A program made the position numbers and the translations under genes. Positions 31,201-43,405 of a DNA stretch of 64,000 nucleotides are shown here, piece after piece. The notes under the pieces are model-generated. The model was not told the DNA's origin. It made no database searches and worked only from the letters and a program-made list of their open reading frames with translations. Numbering within the stretch: the stretch's first letter is position 1; each line of letters starts with the position of its first letter. The stretch covers positions 51,445,973 to 51,509,972 of the forward strand of contig NC_066343.1 of assembly GCF_022539315.1 (NCBI RefSeq), in the 5' to 3' direction. The DNA is from Serinus canaria (Eukaryota; Chordata; Aves; Passeriformes; Fringillidae).

Positions 31201-34200
31201 ACTTCTTGCAAACCAACAGGCACACAGAATTGAGGTGTTCCAGACTCCCATTGTATGGCCCTATGGACTATTTACAACTGCCTGAGGATCAGAATTCTGA
31301 AAGCAGTAAGATGGTAAATATAACACATTTGGAGCAGTGAGTATTTAAATCTCATCATAGATTAAAAATTTCTATTTTTCCCAGAAAGGGAATAGGCAGC
31401 TATCACCAAATTTTTGATCCAAATCTAGTATCTTCAAGATACTACAATTATCTTCAGAAGATGACAGATGCCTAAAAAACCAGTGTTTAATATGAGGAAA
31501 TTCTGAATTTTACCTGCTACTTGTGCTCAGTGTCCAACTGTAGCAAGTTATTTCGGCTTCTTTGCACAACAAATGATGAACTACAACAAGATGATGAATT
31601 TTGCAGGCATACTCACAAAGTAGTTTGTGGACTTACCAAAACAGTGTGGGATCACTCCAAAAGAACTAGAGACACAGATAATTAGAGAGAATTTTACCTC
31701 GTCTATCTCAAAGGAAAGCCAAGGTGAAAATCATATGTCAAGATTATCACACACATCAAAAACATTTTTGTCTAAAAACAAAGGCTTTTAGACAGCATGC
31801 TTGGGCCACAGACTGGATGAGGAGTTATTACTGAGCCCACTCATGTTAGGAAGAGATGTTACAAGTTATCATCCCAGGGGACAGACACCATTCTCACAAA
31901 AACAGTAATAGCTGTAAGTGGCCCCATATATCCAGGCAAAACAGCACCTTTACTTCCTCAGCTTTACAAAGGCCACAAAAACTGACTGCCTCTGTCTAGC
32001 TCTGTCAGTTGTAGTCAGCAGCAACTATGTTTGTCTTCCTCATCCCATCTTCAGAAGGATGGAAAAAAGGCACATATGGACTAAAACTAGAAAATTAGAA
32101 GTAAACCATCTCCTCTGAAAAATAAGCAAGTAACAAAATAATATGCAAGCCTTCAAAAAGCTAGGAAAGAGTCAGACATCTTGTAAGCTGCTCCAGCTTA
32201 GCAGGATGAAAAGTTCGGTCTGGTATTTGTTGGTGTAGAAATCCTGACCCCATAACAAAGGAAGAATAAAACATCAAAAAGAATATTTCATTGCCCAGAA
32301 TCAGAATCAAAAATCTGTTCTGACTGATAGAATAAACTGACTTATGTCTCTTTTCCCCAAAATGAACCTCTTCTCCCCAGTGTTCATACTTCCTTGTCAT
32401 CCAAACAAATATTTAACAAAATCCTCAGCAGATTGATTCCTGAGCAGCTCTGTGTTTGCCTTTTATTTCAGTAGTCTTACACTTGTGGATGGTTAATTTC
32501 TGTTTCCCACAATTGTCTGGGTATAGCCGCTGCTGGTTTTGTTCAACCCATGACAGCCACATTGTAAAAATCCATCCATTAATATGAATCCACAAGGTAT
32601 CACTAAACATGTTACTACAGGAATCACTATCTGCACTGTCTGCAAACTTTAGCAAGGATGTCTCTAATAGCAGAAAGGAATTCATATACAACCTCCTCCC
32701 TGTGTCATCTGTCCTTGTCTCCATCAGCAATCATCCTGACATTCCAAGAACTCACAAGCTTCTGTCAGCACATTGCACTTCTCCTGCTTCTCACTGTAAT
32801 ACGTGCTTGAAAGATTTGAACTTTTAAGCTACATCTTCTAGTACCTAGGCTATCTGTTACAGGTGTACTTGAATTTTTGAAAAAACAAACTAATGAACAA
32901 ACTGCTTTAAAAGCTTCACTTACTTGTCTTCTCTGGAAATGCAGACATTGCTTGATCATTAGTGGAGGGTTTGGACAACATAAGTAAGCTACTCATACTT
33001 CTGAACATACCACCTTACTGTACTTTGTTAAAAAGCAAACAAACAGACAAAACCCCCAACCCAACAAGCAAAAAAACCCAACAATAAAAAGTACTAGTAT
33101 TAGTAGAAAAAAGTATTAGCACTGCACCTTAAATCAGTGCTCAGCTTAAGAATGAGTTGCCAGGAATCAGCTTATTATCTCCTGCTCCTTAAAAAAACTC
33201 CCTTCTGCAGCTTCAGACTAAATGTTGACAACATAAACTCCCAGTAATGAGGTGTCCAAAGAAACAAATTTTTCCAACATTTTAAAATCCAATAAAGTTG
33301 TCTGTGCTGCACTGTAGTAACACTTACATTGCTATTGTTAAAATCTGCCGCTATTTTATCATTATCAACTCATAAATTATTCAAATTCCCCAGTTAAGGT
33401 TATTGCTGCCAAACTCTACAAGAGCCCTGAGAAGTATCATTCAACCTAGGAAACATTTCTCTTTGCAGAATATGCGGGCTAGAAAAGAGCTAGACAAAAG
33501 ACTGGTCTTCTAGCAGAGCACTTGCAAACCTAAGCACACTTCACATTTTTACACTGGTGTTTTAGGAGCATGAAGCCAGTTAGGGTGAAACAGCATTTCA
33601 TACCGCTCAAAGTTCACCAGTTCTCCGTGCTGGGGAAAGGCTGGTGCAGCTGCAGGCTCACAGCCACTGCCGCACCAGAACTTCTGAACTGGGTGTATTC
33701 ATCTAGCACTGCCTCAGGGGCTACTGACTGCACAGAGACCACACCTTTACTGATTATTCTTTCTCTTCAGTAATCCACAGAATTAAAGAAACCTAATTAA
33801 CCACCTTTCTTTTACATGTTTTGATGGAGCCTAGAAGAAAGGGTAACAGTGAATTCAATCCATCCTGGTCTGCAAAAAGTTTCTAATCATAAGCAGCGGC
33901 AAGAGATGCCAGCCCTATGAATACAGAGGTGCCCTGTCTTACGGTATTCTGATATAAAAGGTTAATGTACACCAAAAAAAAAAAAAGTATAAGATAGACA
34001 CAACTCACATTTGAAAACAAAACAAAAATCAAAGCTATTTCTTTGAATGACTGTACAACACACAGTTCAGTATACAATTCAGAGAAATGGGTTTTCCTAG
34101 ATTTTCAATTCAAGGAATCATTTAGAACTTGTAGACTTATCATTCAAATCAGTAGTAGGTTTTCCAGTTCACTTTGAAAGGAAGGAAACAGATATGCTAG

Positions 34201-37200
34201 TCCTGACAATTCTCACTAATTTTATTGGGATTTTAGTAAAGATTTGAAAGCTCATGACTCTTTTGGGACAGGATTCTTTTACATATTATAGCAAGCTATT
34301 TAAAAGCTTCTCTGAAATCTCAGACACTCACTGGAGAACACCAAGTAAATTTATAATGATTAAATAAATATATGCTGTCACATCCCATTGTTCAGGAAAA
34401 AAAAAATCAGCAATAGCAGACAAAGCTGCAAGAGTAAGAGAGAATAGCTACAAAGACACTGCATATGCCATTTTGGTTATGTTTAAAACAACGCAGTAGA
34501 GGAAACACATTAGAGCAGGCTTTTCCACTCAGACTTGTTTAATCCATGCTGCATCACCAGGAAACGTAAGTTTGAGAGGAGGGTTCAATTCTGATTGAAT
34601 TATTTATTTTTTTAAATCCATTTCTATTATGAGAAATTTTTTTGTTGTTTTTGAACAGGCTACAAAATGATTACCCTAGAGACATTCATTAGACAGAAGT
34701 AGTTCCAAAGGGAAATGCACACCTCTACCACTGCTGCCCCAAACATTCACAGACAAAAGGATGACAGTGGCTTTCCGGAATGTAGAGTTGATACAATGTG
34801 ATGAATAAGTGACAGCCTTGAGAGTGAGGAGTAAAGTATCTTTCTGTGAGGAAACAAGAAGCTAGTATTTTGCATGAAAAAATGTTTAAGGAATGCCAAT
34901 GTGAAAATAAGCGTAAGTAGGTATCATTCAGCTCCAATGCCACATTTGTACTTGGAGTTTAGAAACATAATTGGAAACAGCTTTAAATTATCACCACTAC
35001 TTGATATTCATTGATTGGTAGAAAATAGAGATTGATATCAAGTCTTATCATATCTAAAAATGTAAAAAAATGGAAGGGCTCCTCTACTCTGATGAATTTC
35101 TCCAGCACCACCAAATCCCATGTTTGTCTTTTAGTGATTTTGTATCAAACATGGGAAAAAAAACCACCAAACAAAACATTAATAAGTGTTAGCCTTAGTA
35201 CAGAAATGAAGTTCCTCTGTCTTTCACTGCCAAAGACCCTGCACTGAACTAGACACGCAAGTACAACTATTTAAAACAAATTGTGTTTATATGAATTGTG
35301 GATAAGAAGAGCTTTAAGATGATTTTGAGTGGTATTATCTTTACAACACTAACAGACATTAAAAAAGGAAAAAACCTGCACATATACATAAACCTACACT
35401 CTTTTGATTATTTAATCAATGAAATATTATCTACCTTGATGTGCTTACTGAAGAAATTAGGAGTATTTTCCAATTCAACTTGTAAAGTGTCTAGTTATGT
35501 AACACTCCAAAAAAGAGTTCTGGATCACGCATTGTTAAAGAGATATTGTAGACATACAGTAGAATCCCATCCTAATTACTCATCTTGCACAACAGGAAAG
35601 AAAGACGCTGTAAAACATTTGATTACGCATAAAGAAAATGATAACGAATATCAGACTGGAGAAGGAGAAACAAGGAAAGACTTAAAAGCTTGCCTATATG
35701 AGCAGCTAAATAAAAACAGTGTTGAAACTGAGATGCTCACTGACATCAATAATACTTAAATTCAAACATTAATTTTATTAACCACTCACTGCCCTAACAT
35801 TTTTCCACTGTGAAACAGGTGATGAAATGTTTTTTTCACTAGCCACCAAGAGAAAAATCAATAAGTTCTTTGGTACCTAGAGGAGGTCAATTAAACAAGA
35901 AAAGGTACCAGTGTGGTTGAGGAAACTGAGAGAAGATGCACTCAGTTCCTACAGAGTTTGATGGAGGAGGAAATCCACAGTCACTCTAATCTGCAGCAAT
36001 CTTTTATAGGTCCTCCAGTGAGGCAGCACTGATTTTATTATAATGATCACTCTGACACAATACTTATTCCCCATACAAACTGGTGGGCTTTTTACTAGGC
36101 TATGACCAATGGTACAGCCCAATGCATAAAATGAGCAAATGCAATTATGCAGAACAAGAAAAGAGTTCCCTCCTCCTGTGTACACGTACAGAAAAAAGCA
36201 AGTATCAGCTGAACGGTGTCTCCACACCAAAGGTTAAGCTTCTAAATTTCTGATTATTAATAACTGAAAACTCCACAGCTCAGAAGAGCTTAAGTGTAAT
36301 TCTTTAATCGTTTCCTCTAAATAGAGCATTAATACATGTATTAAATTGGTGAGTTAATATATTTGTTTTCCATTAATGCTAGTAAAACCGTTTGCTCTAG
36401 CTCTCAGTGCAATCCACTTTCCCAGGCTGCATTTAACAGTCATAAGCAAGATAGCAGTGCTACGTCAATGGATATCTTAGGCAAGATGCTTCCCTACGTT
36501 TTAAGGAATGAACCAGCCCTATCTCGAAATAAAATTACAAAAGACTTACACGTCATATGTAGGAAAACATAAGAGTGTGCGTGCGTGTGCAGCTGCGTGT
36601 GTCCACATATATTTGCACACGTACACACAGCCATCTTTGTGGGAGACAGCAACTGTAGCACTGCAATTACTGTTTTCATACATGCGTAGCGGTGTATAGA
36701 TATATAAATGGTTCTTACACGTGTGCGTAGCTATAACACGTAAATTTCAACGCTACAATAGAAGACCCCACAAAAGATGGCTGGTCCTGGCCAACACGGA
36801 CTGGCCTGGGCTAGAACTCGCACCGAACTCGGCGTGCCTCAAGCTCCGCCAAGGCCGGGGGAAGCTCGGGGGGTCGAGCCCGGCAGCCCCTGCCTCGGGG
36901 GAACGGAGCTGGTCCCACCGCCCGGCCGAGCCGCATCCGCCCCCCGCCCGCCAGCCCGGCGCGGCCCTGCCCGCCCCGCGATGGCAGCGGCGGGGTCGGG
37001 CACTGCTTCGGGCGGGAGAGCGGCGCCCGGGGCGGCCACGACGCGGGCGGGGATGCGGGCGGACACCTGGCGTCCGCGGCGGACGAGGGGCCGCGGGGCA
37101 GCGGCCAGCCCAGCCCGCCCATCGCCCCCCGCCGGGCTGCGCGCCCCGCGCCCCCGGGCGGCGGCCGAGCGCTCCCCGCGTCCTGCCCGGCCGGGCCCGG

Positions 37201-37261
37201 CTAGGCAGCGGAGATGCGGGACGCCTCAGCAGGTTACCCGCGACACCCCGCCGCGCCTCAC
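22223..37261 (-). other. FAM169A intron 1 (large, mostly unique AT-rich DNA)
   Basis: About 15 kb between the promoter exon and the start-codon exon. I recognise only one element in it, the solo LTR at 27,906-28,504, plus simple A/T-rich tracts (23,409-23,422; 26,403-26,450; 29,149-29,200; 33,029-33,110) and a 20-nt near-duplicate (CCCACACTCTGCTG twice, 22,296-22,331) just before the start-codon exon. No conserved coding exon was recognised; open frames here are short and resemble nothing I know. Confidence 0.6.
27906..28504 (-). mobile_element. Solo LTR with TTAAAT target duplication
   Basis: The plus strand reads TGTTGGGGTC ... GATGCTGACA, with TG...CA ends, flanked by TTAAAT at 27,900-27,905 and 28,505-28,510: a perfect 6-bp duplication. 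An AATAAA on the minus strand (plus TTTATT, 27,998-28,003) about 90 bases from the end suggests minus orientation, the same as FAM169A. It lies in intron 1. The duplication size suggests a class II (ERVK-like) element; the family was not named. Confidence 0.85.
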
Positions 37262-37630
37262 CTCAGCCGGCCGGGCAGCCTGCCGCGGCGGCGCGGGAAT
37301 AAATGGAGAAGGAGGGGGAGGCGGCCGGGCTCCCTAACAGCGTTCACGGCACACCCCCGCTCACCTCCGGCTTCGCCCGGTCCTGCAGCCCGGCGCCTGA
37401 TATCATCTCCCCCGGCGGCCTCCCCGCCCCTCGCAGCTGACGCACTCCCGCTGATTCGCCCCGAGCCGCCGCTGCTCGCCCCGCACAGCCCGCCATGACG
37501 GCTGCGGGCACCCCGCACCGCCCCCGCCCGCGGCGGGGTGTGGTACCAGCGCCACCGCCCGCCACCGCGGCGGCCAGCCTCCGGGGCAGACGTGGTACCC
37601 ACGCCATCCTCACCACCGATGGGCTGGTGG
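36780..37630 (-). promoter_or_regulatory. CpG island, probable FAM169A promoter
   Basis: Base composition changes sharply from AT-rich flanks to very GC-rich sequence with abundant CG dinucleotides and GC boxes (CCGCCC/GGGCGG), with no clear TATA box. It sits about 15 kb upstream of the start-codon exon on the minus strand, as expected for a noncoding first exon. The long open frames crossing it on both strands are a GC-composition effect. Confidence 0.85.
37262..37500 (-). other. FAM169A: Candidate noncoding first exon of FAM169A
   Basis: On the minus strand the island offers two good donors: GGCTGAG|GTGAGG (exon end 37,262) and GCCGGAG|GTGAGC (exon end 37,365). Either could end a 5' untranslated exon that splices to 22,222. 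The transcription start is not visible; the 37,500 limit is a guess. Confidence 0.4.
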
Positions 37631-38316
37631 CACCTGTCCTGTGGCCCTGGCATACAGAGGGAGCCCGGAGCCACCTCAGAGATGGTACTCATAAGGAGAA
37701 AGAATAAAGGCCATGCGTCGTCTCCTAGTGCTGGGTAGCTCACCGCAAAGCTAGGGGTGAAATATCCCCTTTGCAAGAAAGGTGACCTCATAGATCCAGG
37801 CAGTAAGGATTGCTTCCCCATTTCCAACAACTCACCATGGACAAGCCTCACTACACCTCCTGTTACCAAACTGGGGTGCTGACTGAACTCAGTTACTGGC
37901 AGAAGCCTGTTTTCCAAACAGAAACATTAATCCCTGTTCCCCAGCACTGACCACCACTGGCCACAGCACCTGAGTATCCACCCCCAAGAAGACCTGTATG
38001 CCAGGAAGCTGAAGAACACCAAAATCAAATGAGGAGTTTGTGGTTGGCTAGCGCCTGCCCTTGAGTTTGGCTGTAAAATGAACCCTTGTTTTATAGCTAC
38101 AATGGTTTGTTCTGAGAATGGGAAGTAGTAGGTGCACACCTGTGATAACATCCATGGAAAAAAGGAGGCTAGAGGCACAAAGTGGGGTCACTGCCCAGGG
38201 GCAGCAGTCGTTTCAAGGGCTTCTCAGTGTTATTTGCCAGAGACAGCTGTGTAACACCAGGGACCAGAGGAGCAGGTATTCAGTGTATTTATAATGATTA
38301 TATGCATGTCCAAATA

Positions 38317-39917
38317 TATTGGGTTGGACCAAGGTTTTGGTCATGGGGAGGCTGCAGGAGTGAGCTCTCTGAGAAGCTGCCAGGAACTTCCCCTGTGTCT
38401 GACAGAGCCTATGCCAGATGACTCCAAGTTGGACCTGCGACTGGCCAAAGCTGAGCCCAACAGTGATTATGGTAGCACCTCTGGGGTCATATGTTTGAGA
38501 AGCTTTAGTTTGCACATCTCCAGCCCAAGAGAGGAGTGAAAACATATGAGACAAGACTAAAGCTATCAGACAGCATCCAAAGGAGAGCAACTGAGATGGT
38601 GAAGGGCCTTTAGGGGAAGCCTTATAAGGAACACCTGACATCACTTGGTCTGCTCAGCCTGGAGAAGAAGAGACTGAAGTGAGACCTCATTGCAGTTACC
38701 AACTTCCTCCTGAGGGGAAGAGGAGGGGCAGGTACTGCTTTCTTCTCTGTAGTGAAGAATGGCAGGACCCAAGGGAATGGATTTGTGTCAGGGGAGGTTT
38801 AGGTTGGATATCAGGAAACAGGTTCTTCACCCGCGGTTGGTTGGTGACTGGAAGAGGGTCCCCAGGGTAGTGGTCATGGCACAAAAATGACAGAGCTCAA
38901 GGAGGGTTTGGACAATGCTCTCAGGCACATGGTGTGACTCTTGGGTATGGTCCTATGCAGAGCCAGGAGTTGGACTCCATGGTCCTTGTGGGCCCCTTCC
39001 AACTCAGCATTTTCTGTGATTCTGTGAGAAACAGCTCTGCAGACACTGAGGACTGTGAAGAAGGAGGCGGAGGAAGTGCCACAGGCACCAGAGCAGATGT
39101 TCCCCTGCCACCCTGGTGGTGAAAACCTACAGGGGTTGTGCCCCTGCAGCCCGTGGTGGAACATGAGATCCACTTGAAGCCCGTGGTGGATCTCACTCAC
39201 TGGAGCAGGTGAATGCCCAAAGAAGGCCTGTGACCCCATGGTAAACCCACGTTGGAGCTTCTGCATGACCTGTGGGCTTCTGTCAAGACCTGTGGACCTC
39301 TGGAGAGACTAGCCCATGCTGGAGCAAGTTTTCTACGAGGACATGTGATCCCAGGGACAGCACAGCTGGAGGCAGTCTGCTCCTGAAGGACTGTGCTCCA
39401 TGGGAGGAACCCACGGTGGAACATTTTGTGAAGAACAGCAACCCATGGGAAAAGCTTATACTGGAGAATAGGGAGGAGTGTTTTCCTGAAGAGGGACCCC
39501 ATGCTGGAGCAGGGAAAATGTGAGGAGTCCTTCCCCTGAAGACACAGCAGCAGAGACAGCATTGGTGAACTAACCCTACCCCCATTCCCTGTCACCCTAT
39601 GCTGCTTGGCTGGAGGAGGTAGAGAAAATCAGGAGTGAAGCTGAGTCTGGGAAGAAGGAATGGGTGGTGGCCAAAGTGCTTCTAAGATTTGGGGTTATTT
39701 CTCATTATCCTACTCTGACAGGTAGTAAATGAAATTCATTTTCCCCAGACTTGAGTCTGTTTGGTCCATAAGAACAATAGGTGGGTGATCTCTCCTTGCC
39801 CTTATGTTTACTCAGAAGCCTTTTTGTTTTACTCTTTCTTGCCTGTCCAGATGAGAAGGGGAGAGCCAGAGCAGCTTTGGTGGGCACCTGGCATCCAAGC
39901 ATGGTGAAGCCATCACA
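38317..39917 (+). mobile_element. Solo LTR (long passerine type) interrupted by a CR1
   Basis: LTR sequence runs from ATTGGGTTGGACCAAGGTTT to GTGAAGCCATCACA. It is split at about 38,551 and resumes at about 39,025, with GTGAAAACATATGAGA before and GAGAAACAGCTCTGCAGACA after the break. The second part has internal repeats of a C-C-(C/A)-TG-GGAG/CTGGAGCA(G/A) type, as in this LTR family, and a TTATTTCTCATTATCC polyadenylation-region block. LTR sequence without the CR1 is about 1.13 kb. No convincing target duplication was seen. Confidence 0.78.
38552..39025 (+). mobile_element. CR1 LINE 3' end nested in the LTR
   Basis: CR1 hallmarks: GAGAGCAACTGAGATGGTGAA, CTGCTCAGCCTGGAGAAG, AGGTTTAGGTTGGATATCAG, TCCTTGTGGGCCCCTTCCAA and the tail TTTTCTGTGATTCTGTGA. 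It is 5'-truncated. Flanking LTR halves are continuous once it is removed, so it inserted after the LTR. Confidence 0.85.
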
Positions 39918-40820
39918 CTAAAATGATGTAACTTTGCTGAGACAGATTACAAGTCAGGGGCTGGGATGAAGCATCAACAGAACTTTTTTTGAATGAGCAG
40001 TCATCTTAAAACTCCATTAACAACAAGCTTTGACAAAATTATCTTGGCTAGAGGAAAAGGGTCAACGTTTATGCTCTCCTAATTTCTTCTAATTAGAGTA
40101 ATACTGATTATATTTTACACTTGCATTTCAAAGAGAAACCTTTTTAGTGCAATGTTATGTAGTGAAACTTGTTCTGCAATATGTAGTATGCAAAATAAGA
40201 TATCTTAAAGAAGTAAGATGACAAACGAAACCTAGCAGGAAATTCCTAAAATAAGTACCTCTGTTTCCTGTATTTTTTGCTTTCACAACAAATGAATGAA
40301 AGAACCTATAAATTGGTAGTAATTGTTGCTAACAATTTCATGGAAGAACCAAGAACCTTTGTTCTTTTTTGGTGGAAAGTTTATTAGGCATGGTCAGTTA
40401 CTAGACATTTTAAAGGAGATAAGGAGACTTGGACATACACAATTGTATTTTAATAAAAGTATTTACCTTCTCAGTTGCTTGGGATATGGACAGGTTATTA
40501 AAATCCTCTCATAAAATCTTTTAGAACAGGAAATGAAAGGCAGAAAAATTAATTCATGCAGAAATACTCCAATAAATTACTGTCTTTGCAGGCCATCTCA
40601 AATATTACTTAGAAACAGATCTGCATGTAAATTTGTTTTTAAACTATTAATATTTCTATCATGTCACCTCTTGTATCTGGAAGAATTTCCATGCAAAGCC
40701 CACAAATAAATATGTATTTTCGACTGTTGTGAGAGCTACAGAAATCTTGACAAAATATTCTTGTTTAAGACTAGTGCTTTTTCTGGTAATCACATTACTC
40801 TCACTGTGGGTTTGTGTATC

Positions 40821-41015
40821 TTCTCTCCCTCTCCCTCTCCCGCTCCCCTCCCCTCCTTATATTGTAAATTTTTAGAATCATGTTCAACCTTACTAGTACA
40901 AGTTCCCACAACAATACCATTAAGTAAGTGCAGTGGGGGACCTCACAGATTACAGTACATCGTGCTAGGATGATCCTCTGAATAAATGTACTGTAGATCA
41001 CACACACACACACAC
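40821..41015. repeat. Polypyrimidine tract and (CA)8 microsatellite
   Basis: Almost pure C/T sequence at 40,821-40,858 (one G), and a CA run at 40,999-41,015. Simple sequence only. Confidence 0.9.
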
Positions 41016-41623
41016 TCACATTCCCATCTGCCACCAGGAGACTTTGGATCTCTTTCAACATTTTGGATTTACCATTACAATGGTAATTTTTACCTGGAAG
41101 ACCATACGCCATGACATTTGTGGTAGTATATAGAAGAAGGTTGTGCTTCCACAACTAAATAGTTTGTCAGACCTTTGCATTAAAGAGAAAATGTAGACAT
41201 GGAAGGCCTGACTTCTTACTCTGTATTTTCACATCTTCTGTCTCAGCATCTTTGCACAATTGATACCTTCCAAAAAAAGTCAGACTGGGAGAAACCCCAG
41301 TAAACTGTCTGGCACATCTCACTGTCTGATGTTTTTCTAGGCTAATTTTTCTTTAATCTCTAGTGACAGAGATGCCTACAGCTTGCCTAGGTAAACTTCC
41401 AGATTTAAGGTTTTTCCAGTAAAAGCAACTAAAAGGAAAGGTAGCAAGTTCTAATTATGCCACAGTCATGAACAGTGTGTGCTAAATGGCAAGCACACTG
41501 TGCAGTATGCTCACTATGAGCATGCCAACGTAGCTACAAGACATGCATCTGAACATGCATTCAGCATAACTCCTGTGACTAGTACTCCAAACATTCATTC
41601 AAGTGATACAGGTGCTTGGAAAC

Positions 41624-41816
41624 ACAGAATCATAGAACTTTTGGGGTTGAACGGGGGCCTTAAAGATCATCTAGTTCAACTGCCTCTGCTGTGAGCAGGG
41701 ACATCTTCCACTAGACCAGTCTGACCACAGCTCTCTGCCTTGACCTTGAGCATTTTGAAGATGGGGCATCAATAACTTCCCTGGGCAACTTGGTCCAGTG
41801 TCTCACTACTCTCACA
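41624..41816 (-). mobile_element. CR1 LINE 3' end, minus orientation
   Basis: Reads AGAATCATAGAACTTTTGGG, then AAAGATCATCTAGTTCAACTG, ACATCTTCCACTAGACCAG and AACTTCCCTGGGCAACTTGG, the reverse complement of the avian CR1 3' end. Only about 190 bp are present. It is followed by an A/C-rich low-complexity stretch to about 41,907. Confidence 0.85.
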
Positions 41817-42537
41817 AAAACCAAAACCAAACCAACCAAACCCACAAAAAACCCAAAAACAAACAAACAAACAACCCTCCTCCCATCCCAAACAAAAAAA
41901 AAAAAAAGTCATGGAAATAAATAAATAGACATAACAGCTAATGATCATGAGACTTCTCAATAGTGAAAATCAAGATTTTAACGTGCAAAATACTGGGTCA
42001 GGCAAAAATTGTTTGCAGATATTGCTGGGTGTCTCTGATGTCTATGCCTTGTCTGAAGGGCACAGGTAGGGCTAGCAGGATTTGGCAGCCAAGTAATTTA
42101 TTGCTAATGACTCAGGAGTGCCTAACCCATCTAGGAAAAGGACAACACTGCTCTTGGCAAGATTTACAGACCAAAGCATAACAAAACAAGCATACAAAGC
42201 ATGCAAAATCATAGCTACTGGCTAATTATAATTCTTTCCTTTCATCCTCAGAAAATGGCAATCCTAGGGATATTAATAAGAAAGAAAGGTTTGACAAAAG
42301 AAGCATGCATCTGCAAATTCCTTTTAGTAACAAGTTCTTTGAGAGCCCATCTAGCAGCTATGTCAGGCCCAACTACCCTCCTTTCTCTTCCTTAACCTCG
42401 CCCACCACCCTCCACAGCAAGAACAAATACAGCCTCGACATCTTCTGCACAGATGTGTTCATTCCAGAAGGAGTGATGTTACCTCCTCATCTTTATTGGT
42501 GACATATTTCCACCCATGTCATTTATTAGCAAAAGTC

Positions 42538-43405
42538 TGTGGCAGGTTGATCTTGGCTGCTGTCACATTCTCACCAAGCCACTCTACCACTCCTCCTTCT
42601 CATCTATACAGCGAAAAGAGAATATAATGAAAAACTCATGGATTTGGATAAGGACAGGGAGGGATCACTCACCAATCACTGTCAAAGGACAAGCGGGCTC
42701 AAATTGGGGTGTTTAATTTAAGTTGATTGACAAGCAAATCAGAGGTGAATAATGGGAAATAAGAACAAATCCTAAAAACACTTTTCCCCTTCCTCTCCCT
42801 TCTTCCCAAGCTCAGTTTGTAATTTCCCTACCCTCTCTCGCAGGTAATGTAGAACTGGCGTTGCAGTCAGTCTGTCATGCATTGTCTCTGCTGCTCCTTC
42901 CTCCTCCCACTCTTTGCTCCAGTGTGGAGTCCCACACTTGGGAGAACAATCCCCCACAAATTTCTCCACTGTCAGCCCCCCCCATGAACTGCAGTTCTTC
43001 ACAAACTGCTTCAGCTTGTTCTGTTCTAGGGCTCTCTGCATGTGCTCTGCCTGGGACCTCCATGGGCTACCTCACCATTGTCTTCATCACAGGCTGCAGG
43101 GGAATCTCAGCTCCAGCATGTGAAGCATCTCCTCCCCCTGCTTCTTCACCAACCTCAGTGTCTGCAGAGCCTCTGGCATTTTCTCACTCCTCTCTCACAG
43201 ATGCAGTTACTCTTTCTTAAATACACTATAACAGAGGCACCGAGATTACAACTAAGCACCACTGATGTTTAGCTCAGCTTTGGCCATTGGTGGGTGCATC
43301 TTGGAGCCAATTAAAACTGCCTCAGCTGGACATGAAGAAAGCTTTTTTTAGCTTCCCAAAGAAGCAACAGCCTGCTATCAAATCCTTGCAACACAAACCC
43401 AATAC
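42538..43405 (-). mobile_element. LTR (long passerine type), minus orientation
   Basis: Begins TGTGGCAGGTTGATCTTGG and ends CACAAACCCAATACA on the plus strand; read on the minus strand it is related to the LTR at 38,317-39,917. Shared parts include the CTCAGCTTTGGCC(A)TTGG block and the CTGCAGACACTGAGGTTGGTG block. Internal open frames are by-products of the GC-rich repeats. No target duplication was found, so the ends are approximate. Confidence 0.75.

Larger units (their letters stand above)
37631..42537. other. Upstream flank of FAM169A, proximal part
   Basis: Outside the LTR/CR1 composite (38,317-39,917), the minus-strand CR1 (41,624-41,816) and simple repeats, the DNA is unique and AT-rich. 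I see no gene, exon or known regulatory element. Confidence 0.55.

Noticed and set aside
36721..37337. Overlapping plus-strand open frames of 193 and 186 residues
   Set aside because: They lie in the CpG island, are Pro/Arg/Ala-rich, overlap each other in different frames and reflect GC-rich sequence with few stops.
37258..37917. 219-residue minus-strand open frame over the promoter
   Set aside because: Half is CpG-island low-complexity sequence and half is unique DNA without similarity; FAM169A starts in exon 2.
41815..41907. A CRISPR-like or coding tandem repeat (AAAACAAACAAACAAAC)
   Set aside because: It is simple A/C-rich sequence next to a CR1, without spaced direct repeats.
42861..43220. 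119-residue Cys/Pro/Ser-rich open frame
   Set aside because: It is on the antisense strand of a minus-oriented LTR with internal repeats.
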